From: a virus
Virus record (IMG/VR): IMGVR_UViG_3300042907_001325
Coordinates: 1 to 64,000 of that record
DNA length: 64,000 bases
Direction: 5' to 3' (one strand)
The position numbers and the translations under genes are program-made. This document shows positions 58,674-64,000 of the stretch, piece by piece. Every line of letters begins with the position of its first letter. Within the stretch, counting starts at the first letter, position 1. The notes under the pieces were generated by a model that worked only from the letters and a program-made list of their open reading frames with translations, was not told where the DNA came from and ran no database searches.

Positions 58674-59339
58674 TTATTGTATCTCAGCGGCAATTTTAGC
58701 TAAGGCAGCCTCGTCGTAGTTATCCACATCTGATATAATCTTTTCATTTTCAGGAGCTTGCACTGTTTGTACCGGTTGAACAACTGACTTAACTTCTGGA
58801 GTTTTAACCTCTCGAGTTTTAACCTCTTGAGACTTAACCTGTTCTGTATTTTTATTGTTTTCTATTTTCTTTTCAATGGTTTTACCCTTTACAAAAGTTT
58901 GAGATAACTGACATAAAGCAGAAACTTTCTGTGTTAATGTGGGGATATTTTCAATGTAAAAAAGATTTTTACATTTACCAATCGTTTGTGGACAAGGAGG
59001 TAATTTTTGTTCCGTTCCAATTGAAAATTTACCACTACTACAAGTATAATAAATATTACCCTTTCCTGACCCATCGACATTACCCGCGATATTTCCAACT
59101 TTTTGCCAATTAGTATTAGCATATAAAATACCTTTATTTCCTATATTAAAAGTGGTGCCTTTAAATAATTTAAGTTCAGACCCCCCATCGAATTTATTTT
59201 CAAGTTCAACCGTAGCACCGAGAGTAAATGAAGTTGGAATTGGGGTATCTTCCATTAAATAGTGGTTTTTCGTGGCAGTTTTATGTAGTTCTAATATTCT
59301 ATTTTTTTCTTCCAGTAATATTTTATTAATATTTATCAT
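58674..59339 (-). CDS. Leader-bearing protein with VK-x-x-EVK repeats
   Basis: 221 aa. The leader MININKILLEEKNRILELHK... ends with YLME|D (about 28-32). The mature beta-rich domain has four Cys (two in CPQTIGKCK). Then a repeat tail: VKSQEVKTREVKTPEVKS (about 165-185), where KT-x-EV units recur, and an acidic end. Inferred virion-internal protein. Confidence 0.65.
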   Translation of the reverse strand: MININKILLEEKNRILELHKTATKNHYLMEDTPIPTSFTLGATVELENKFDGGSELKLFKGTTFNIGNKGILYANTNWQKVGNIAGNVDGSGKGNIYYTCSSGKFSIGTEQKLPPCPQTIGKCKNLFYIENIPTLTQKVSALCQLSQTFVKGKTIEKKIENNKNTEQVKSQEVKTREVKTPEVKSVVQPVQTVQAPENEKIISDVDNYDEAALAKIAAEIQ

Positions 59340-59364
59340 ATCTTAAATTTATTTTTTATTTATT

Positions 59365-59691
59365 TTAATTTGAACCTGTGTGTCTTTTTCTTGGTTCCAT
59401 TTTTTCATAGTAACCTTCTTTAGAACCTTCCCAATCCCAAGGTAAATCATGTTCCATATTGTATTTAATTTTTTTTTCGGAAATACCTTTTAATTTTGCA
59501 ATAATTCGTTTAAGAAATGGCTGTGATTGGTCTTCATCTTCATCTTCTTCAGTAACCAAAGGTTTTGAATCTCCAAGTTTAGAGTTTGCTAACCTTGAAA
59601 AACTCTCAGTCATAACTTTCATTCCTCCGGTATGTTGGTTTCGGATATTATTTTTTTCCTCGTCTGATAAATCATTTAATAGGTGTTTCAT
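59365..59691 (-). CDS. Leader-bearing small protein
   Basis: 108 aa. The start MKHLLNDLSDEEKNNIRNQH is the LS-x-x-x-K-x-x-I-x-x-QH leader also seen in the zinc-knuckle gene (43057); a VMTE|S site follows (about 26-30). The mature part is acidic then basic (KRIIAKLKGISEKKIK) and ends RKRHTGSN. TATTTAT at 59705-59711 (minus strand). Confidence 0.68.
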   Translation of the reverse strand: MKHLLNDLSDEEKNNIRNQHTGGMKVMTESFSRLANSKLGDSKPLVTEEDEDEDQSQPFLKRIIAKLKGISEKKIKYNMEHDLPWDWEGSKEGYYEKMEPRKRHTGSN

Positions 59692-59757
59692 AATTTGTTT
59701 TATTATAAATATACAATAATTACAATAATTAAAATTATTTGCAACTAAATTGACACA

Positions 59758-60786
59758 TTAAACGCTGAACACTATCAATCTTTTAGAACTATAACCCAAA
59801 TTTTTTAAATATTGTTTTAATTCATCCCTGAATATCTCTCGATAACTATTCCAAGAACTTGCAGAATAAACAAGTCCTATCTCTCCAAGAAGTTTGGAAG
59901 TATTTGTGTTAAATTTTATTGAGTGTAATACGGATTTATTCCCCCAAGTTTTAATATCCTTTTTAATTTTTTTATTAAGAACATTTTTAACCCATTCATC
60001 AACACCTAAAAGGGTAAATCCATCTTGAAAAAAAAAATCAATATTTCCATGAACGGGACTCCCCATTTCAAACCCCAAATAATTTGTGATTAAATGCTTA
60101 AGTTCTCTTGAAAACTGTTTTATCTCATCCAAACTTCCATCGTATTTCATTGCAGGTTCAAACTCTGCGGTCATCCAACCTCGAACCACAAATGGTGTGT
60201 CTTCTTTAAAATGGATTTTAACAAAATCAGGTATGTCATACTTGGATATAAAATGGTCAAGAATTTTTTTAAATCTTTTAGTGAATATAATATCCTTTTT
60301 AAGGGATGGTAATTTTCTAACTTCTTTCTTAACTAATGCACGACCAATATTTGTCATTTGAGTTAATGTATTATTATATCTAATATCATAATCAGAAACT
60401 TCGTATTCCGTACCGAATTCTTTGATGTATTTTTTAACTAATAAGGACATAGGATATTCACCAATCTCATCGCCATGATTTTTTTTTATCCAAGTTCTAA
60501 ATTCCATGACAAAAACTTCCAAAAAATCTTCATCACTATATCCTGATATGTCAACATCTTCCGTAATTGTACTAATAATTGATTCTTCAATTTTAAAATC
60601 ACGTTTCAATTTCATCTTCATAATCCCAACAGAGTTATTAAGTTTTTTATACTCGTTAGAATCACCATAAATAGAATAATCTTTAATAAAATGATTAATA
60701 TCTTTAATAATTTCCTTAAGTTCATGCTGAGTATTACATGAAGTTATCTTCATAAGTAAATCATTAAAAGTTTGTCTTTTATTCAT
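59758..60786 (-). CDS. Hypothetical protein
   Basis: 342 aa from the Met at 60786 (the longer frame to 60864 would cover the TATTTAT element at 60791-60797 and overlap the next gene). A helical N-terminus (MNKRQTFNDLLMKITSCN), a conserved-looking FVVRGWMTAEFEP and a C-terminal region rich in strands and Ser. ITED at about residue 75. No family recognised. Confidence 0.6.
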   Translation of the reverse strand: MNKRQTFNDLLMKITSCNTQHELKEIIKDINHFIKDYSIYGDSNEYKKLNNSVGIMKMKLKRDFKIEESIISTITEDVDISGYSDEDFLEVFVMEFRTWIKKNHGDEIGEYPMSLLVKKYIKEFGTEYEVSDYDIRYNNTLTQMTNIGRALVKKEVRKLPSLKKDIIFTKRFKKILDHFISKYDIPDFVKIHFKEDTPFVVRGWMTAEFEPAMKYDGSLDEIKQFSRELKHLITNYLGFEMGSPVHGNIDFFFQDGFTLLGVDEWVKNVLNKKIKKDIKTWGNKSVLHSIKFNTNTSKLLGEIGLVYSASSWNSYREIFRDELKQYLKNLGYSSKRLIVFSV

Positions 60787-60829
60787 AACAATAAATACTA
60801 AAAAAATCCAAATTATTATTGGGTATAGT

Positions 60830-61864
60830 TTAATCCGTAAATGTATTATTGATTCTGTAATCAAATACGACCAATAATCCTGTTGATTTTCTTAATGTAT
60901 GTTTTAAGTCGTAAATTAACTCATCAAAAACAGACATTTTAGTTGCCGAATGTAAATTTATCGTTAATTTAAGATAAATTCCAGGTGTTGTATCATACAT
61001 ATTTCCTTCCATGTCAGTTCTTGCTCCTGAAATCATAACCACCTCATCAACACTTATACTATCAATTATGTCCACCTCATCACAAGTACTAAAACTAATA
61101 TGACTTGCGTAGTTATCAGCATTATATTCATTACACTGTTTTTTGATGTATTCTACATTATCATCAATAATTTCCTGAAATAATTCTTTTTTGCTTAACT
61201 TTTGTTCAGTTATAGTTTTCTCAGTGTCATCAACATCTATTGGTGATAATTTATTGTTAGATGTTTTTGGTGGAATTGGTGGGTCCAATATAAATTTATC
61301 ATTAACCCATTTTCTTAACTCATTTTCAACAAAGTATTCAGGAACTTCCTGATTGTTTGGCATACTATCTGCCAAATTGGCAATATGTCTGGCAAATTTA
61401 ATTTTATATTTATCATCCAACATGGTCATTAGACCATCAGATATAAAAAATATTTTTGAAAATGGGTCATCAAAATTAATTTCACCTTCAACAATTTTAA
61501 ATGAATTTAGAATTGCCTTACCCCAAAACGTTTTATAACTTTCAGTTTCTGTTAAACTTGGTTTTAATATTTTATTAATTGCTCTTGCAACACCCGCAAT
61601 AATACCAGGAATCATTAATTGTGGTAGAAAAAATGGAATTAATCTAATTGTTGCTTTAAATCCACCCTCACCAACATGTTTATATATTCTATTTTTAGAT
61701 GATTCTTGAACTAATGCTTTTAACTGACCAAAAGTAATTTTACCTTGAGATTTACAAAATTTTTCACTGTCACAAATGTTTTTTGCCGCGGTTTTGGATG
61801 GTTCAATATTTTCATCTTCCCCAATTAAAGTTTTATATTGTGATTCAGTAATAACGTATTTCAT
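60830..61864 (-). CDS. Leader-bearing phage protein with hydrophobic segment
   Basis: 344 aa. It begins MKYVITESQYKTLIGEDENI, the ITESQ leader with LIGE|D at 13-17. A hydrophobic stretch (IRLIPFFLPQLMIPGIIAGV, about 72-92) suggests membrane contact. TITEQ (about 217) is an internal (I/L)-x-E-Q site, so it may be cut into two parts. Cys in pairs (CDSEKFC, CNEYN, CDEVD). TATTTAT at 61871-61877 (minus strand). Confidence 0.68.
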   Translation of the reverse strand: MKYVITESQYKTLIGEDENIEPSKTAAKNICDSEKFCKSQGKITFGQLKALVQESSKNRIYKHVGEGGFKATIRLIPFFLPQLMIPGIIAGVARAINKILKPSLTETESYKTFWGKAILNSFKIVEGEINFDDPFSKIFFISDGLMTMLDDKYKIKFARHIANLADSMPNNQEVPEYFVENELRKWVNDKFILDPPIPPKTSNNKLSPIDVDDTEKTITEQKLSKKELFQEIIDDNVEYIKKQCNEYNADNYASHISFSTCDEVDIIDSISVDEVVMISGARTDMEGNMYDTTPGIYLKLTINLHSATKMSVFDELIYDLKHTLRKSTGLLVVFDYRINNTFTD

Positions 61865-61891
61865 ATAACGATAAATACTCTATAAAACAAA

Positions 61892-61918
61892 AAACCCCAC
61901 CTATTATGGATGGGGTTT
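61892..61918 (-). terminator. Intrinsic terminator
   Basis: Stem AAACCCCA/TGGGGTTT with a loop of about 11 bases and T runs on the minus strand, after the stop of the gene ending at 61943. Confidence 0.8.
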
Positions 61919-61942
61919 AAAATAGTTAAAAATATTTTTTTA

Positions 61943-62551
61943 TTATTTAATATCTGAACTTTCAATTAATGTGTATGTAAAATGATTGCCGTGTACTTTA
62001 GCAGCTTTTTTACAAATAGAGATAAATTCATTAAAATCTTTTACTCGTTTAAACACCTGACAACCTTCTGACCAATTTTCTACCCAAGTAGAATCAACAC
62101 CAGATTTATGTATATTAATACCAAACATTCCCGTATCTTGTTTAACTTCATCAAAAGTTAAATCTTTATTATCATCTCTCCACACAGTAACTTCTTGTAA
62201 TCTTTGACAAACCGCTTCATATTTTCCTTGATGTAATGATAATGCGTATGCTCCTCTATATTGTCCCGGTACTAATCTTGCAACACCATTTTTATTATGG
62301 AATTGTTTAACTCCTTTTTTTCCTGGGTCGCAGGTTGCTTTCCAGCAATAAAATTGTTCTACTAATTGAGCATCTTTAAAAGACACTGTTAAACAGTCAT
62401 CAAATACATTAGTCACTTTTTTATATATGCCAGGTAAGTTATTTCTTACTCCTACTATATTTACATCGTAAGTTTTATTTGAGGCATCTTCAAACCATTT
62501 ATATCCTTTTGATTTTACGGCCGTTTTGATTTGTTCTTTTGTATAACACAT
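61943..62551 (-). CDS. L,D-transpeptidase (YkuD)-like or related murein protein
   Basis: 202 aa. GMFGINIHKSG (H148) and NWSEGCQVF (S161, C164) recall the YkuD core H...S-x-G-C. Before that is a Lys/Gly-rich repeat region (CDPGKKG, RLVPGQYRGAYALSLH). No signal peptide, no leader. TATTTAT at 62566-62572 (minus strand). It could cross-link or trim peptidoglycan during late infection; the identification rests on the H-S-x-G-C pattern only. Confidence 0.65.
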   Translation of the reverse strand: MCYTKEQIKTAVKSKGYKWFEDASNKTYDVNIVGVRNNLPGIYKKVTNVFDDCLTVSFKDAQLVEQFYCWKATCDPGKKGVKQFHNKNGVARLVPGQYRGAYALSLHQGKYEAVCQRLQEVTVWRDDNKDLTFDEVKQDTGMFGINIHKSGVDSTWVENWSEGCQVFKRVKDFNEFISICKKAAKVHGNHFTYTLIESSDIK

Positions 62552-62586
62552 ATTCTAATTTATTAATAAATATTACATAAAACAAA

Positions 62587-62616
62587 AACCTCCACCTGAT
62601 AAAGGAAGTGGAGGTT
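62587..62616 (-). terminator. Intrinsic terminator
   Basis: 9-bp stem AACCTCCAC/GTGGAGGTT with a 12-base loop and T-rich flanks on the minus strand, downstream of the small membrane ORF. Confidence 0.8.
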
Positions 62617-62620
62617 AGTT

Positions 62621-62770
62621 TTATTTTTTTATTTTAGTATCCGTAGTCGTATCGTACCAAATAACAATAAGAAGTAATATATTAAAAATAATTAGTTTAA
62701 CGAAGTTTGAAGTTAAAATAATTAAAACTAAAAATAAGAATATAATACAATATATTATATATGTGTCCAA
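62621..62770 (-). CDS. Possible 49-residue membrane peptide (TTG start)
   Basis: Reads a highly hydrophobic stretch (LDTYIIYCIIFLFLVLIILT, then VKLIIFNILLLIVIWY) and a Lys end, then stop. It follows the gene at 62776 and precedes a strong terminator. There is no ATG; a TTG would be the start, so coding is uncertain. Confidence 0.35.
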   Translation of the reverse strand: MDTYIIYCIIFLFLVLIILTSNFVKLIIFNILLLIVIWYDTTTDTKIKK

Positions 62771-62775
62771 AATAA

Positions 62776-62997
62776 CTATGACTTTATAACACTCAATTCT
62801 TTGGCCCTTTCAACTGCGATATCTTTAGTCTTAAATCCTTTCTCAATCAATTTTTTAGAATGATAAATATTATAAACTGTAGACCCCACCTCTTTTTTGT
62901 CTCCTCTACCTGGTTGTTTTCTCATAACATCCACGGCATAAACATCTAAATAACCAACTTTACAAATGTAACGACCTCTTGTTGAACCTTTTCCCAT
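62776..62997 (-). CDS. Small hypothetical protein (MGKGSTRGR start)
   Basis: 73 aa, basic. YLDVYAVDVMRKQPGRGDKK and a helical end. A TATATTTG host-type box lies upstream on the minus strand (about 63030-63040). No family recognised; its charge suits an RNA-binding protein. Confidence 0.6.
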   Translation of the reverse strand: MGKGSTRGRYICKVGYLDVYAVDVMRKQPGRGDKKEVGSTVYNIYHSKKLIEKGFKTKDIAVERAKELSVIKS

Positions 62998-63147
62998 TTT
63001 TATTTTTTTTGTTTTAATTAATACTTCTACAAATATACTAATTTATTTTTATTCTGTCCATTAATATTATTTTTTTTTAAATATTTTTTTCTTTGAATTA
63101 AACTTAGTACATTTGTTATAAGTTAAACTAAAAAAAAAATAGAAATT

Positions 63148-63483
63148 ATGTTAAAGTCAAAAAAAGAAGCTAACGAATATAAAAACTGTTCACTTATTAA
63201 ATTAAAAAGTGTACGTATGATTTATCGTTTTTTATCATATACGAATTTAGATAATGTAAACTTTTTTTTTACTTTTTTTGTGTTAGGATTTTTTGTTTTC
63301 CTTTTTAATAAGGTGAATATTTTAACTTCATCATTGTTTGTCATTTTTCATTATTTTTTCTTTTGGAAATACCTTATATTAAATAAAAAATTTAAACTAG
63401 TTAACGATAAGGACAGAGAAGAAATTGAAGAAGTAATTTTTTTCTTGGATGAGTTTATAAAAAACAAAAAACCCCACCGATGA
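63148..63483 (+). CDS. Membrane protein with cytoplasmic tail
   Basis: 111 aa. Two adjacent hydrophobic segments (about 38-55 and 58-75; FFFTFFVLGFFVFLF) between basic ends. A TACATTTG host-type box is at about 63108-63115. Function unknown. Confidence 0.6.
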   Translation: MLKSKKEANEYKNCSLIKLKSVRMIYRFLSYTNLDNVNFFFTFFVLGFFVFLFNKVNILTSSLFVIFHYFFFWKYLILNKKFKLVNDKDREEIEEVIFFLDEFIKNKKPHR

Positions 63484-63493
63484 GGTAGGGTTT
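63468..63493. terminator. Bidirectional intrinsic terminator
   Basis: Stem AAACCC-ACC/GGT-GGGTTT (one mismatch) with a 4-base loop between convergent genes. Confidence 0.75.
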
Positions 63494-63510
63494 AAAGTTT
63501 TAATTTTTAG

Positions 63511-64000
63511 TTAGTCTTTCTTTTCCTTAAGTTTTTTGCTGTACTCAGCAAGAGTGACTGGTGTTCCTACTGGATAAGGAAATCCTGATTTAGCGGCAGT
63601 TATTGATTTCATACCATTTTTAGCGGGAACTGCTTTACGTAATGGAAATGCCGCCTCATTAAGTGGCCCATAAACTTTAGCCAATACAATACCTGTAGAT
63701 GTTGTATCAAAAACAACTCCTGGCATCGCAAACATATTACTCTCACTTGTACTTGGAGAATCTAAATTAATTATAAAAGACCTATTAACTGGAGACATCA
63801 TTTCCCACTCCTTAGTTGAAGGGTTAAATTGGGGGATAGTAGTTGTTGAATCATAATACCAAAATAAAGACCATATAGTATTATCTGTTCCGTCAGGAGT
63901 TTGGAAGTTTTTACTCACATTAAACTTTCCGTATGTTTCACTAACACCCTTCATTGCTAAGTTGGAAATAGATGGTCCTGACAGTACGGGACATATTGCA
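63511..64000 (-). CDS. Partial phage protein, 5' end outside the window
   Basis: The frame is open from 63511 to the window end, reading ...AICPVLSGPSISNLAMKGVSE at its visible start, so the apparent Met at 63954 is internal and the gene is cut by the window. At least 162 residues are visible. It is beta-rich with Gly/Pro turns (SLFWYYDSTTTIPQF, FAMPGVVFDTTSTG) and a Lys-rich C-terminus. It may be a tail or other structural protein; unrecognised. Confidence 0.65.
   Translation of the reverse strand, partial: AICPVLSGPSISNLAMKGVSETYGKFNVSKNFQTPDGTDNTIWSLFWYYDSTTTIPQFNPSTKEWEMMSPVNRSFIINLDSPSTSESNMFAMPGVVFDTTSTGIVLAKVYGPLNEAAFPLRKAVPAKNGMKSITAAKSGFPYPVGTPVTLAEYSKKLKEKKD

Noticed and set aside
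1-64000. Prophage or plasmid origin
   Set aside because: No integrase, attachment-site duplication, partition or replication-initiator gene seen; T4-type head genes and dispersed late genes fit a lytic phage.

Overview
This window is an AT-rich, gene-dense segment of a large tailed phage (T4-like head genes, myovirus type) whose host is most likely a member of the Bacteroidota, probably Flavobacteriia. Signs of the host are the Bacteroidota-type promoter (TTTG, about 19-20 bases, TAnnTTTG) in front of many genes, the almost complete lack of Shine-Dalgarno sequences, a DUF4494-type protein, a PspC protein and a bS21 homologue of Bacteroidota type. No integrase, replication or nucleotide-metabolism genes were recognised here; the window holds head, lysis, RNA and accessory genes.

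Layout. 0-1.8 kb: small proteins with phage-type Cys motifs. 1.8-18.7 kb, minus strand: head morphogenesis in T4 order (large terminase, portal, prohead protease, acidic scaffold candidate, major capsid protein) preceded by acidic and Thr/Pro-rich structural proteins and an NTase/M23/PG-binding fusion. Inside it, a bS21 gene lies on the opposite strand. 18.8-21.4 kb: a UVR-motif protein divergent from a two-domain ClpC-like unfoldase, with paired palindromes between them. 21.4-26.6 kb: M20 peptidase and a tmRNA flanked by two paralogues of an unrecognised WCT-motif family (a third is at 49.2 kb). 26.7-28.7 kb: PspC operon and lysis cassette (M15 endolysin plus holin). 28.7-32.1 kb: secreted CAP-like protein, OmpA-domain protein and DUF-type proteins. 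32.2-35.3 kb: tRNA-Arg, a non-coding stretch and a five-tRNA operon (Asp, Glu, Met, Ile, His). 35.3-37.6 kb: archaemetzincin-like protease, cysteine-protease-like protein and ClpP. 37.7-62.6 kb: many single genes, most with short N-terminal leaders, mixed with lipoprotein, outer-membrane, metalloprotease, nuclease-like, cyclophilin and L,D-transpeptidase-like genes, and a small protein that looks like a detached piece of the major capsid protein. The last gene runs off the window end.

The central hypothesis concerns the leaders. About twenty proteins begin with a short amphipathic leader ending in (L/I)-x-E followed by a small or polar residue. That is the cleavage rule of T4 gp21-type prohead proteases, and the major capsid protein, scaffold candidate and protease here carry the same sites. 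One leader (MKLYEKFLEES) closely resembles the T4 internal-protein capsid-targeting sequence. I infer a large set of head-packaged cargo proteins (hydrolases, membrane proteins, a nuclease-like protein) that are trimmed during maturation and delivered with the DNA. Many of these genes share a second promoter-like element, TATTTAT, just upstream of the start codon, while host-type TAnnTTTG promoters serve tRNAs, tmRNA, bS21, PspC and the secreted proteases. This suggests early/host versus late/phage transcription classes. A phage tmRNA, a ClpC/ClpP pair and bS21 together point to takeover of host translation quality control.
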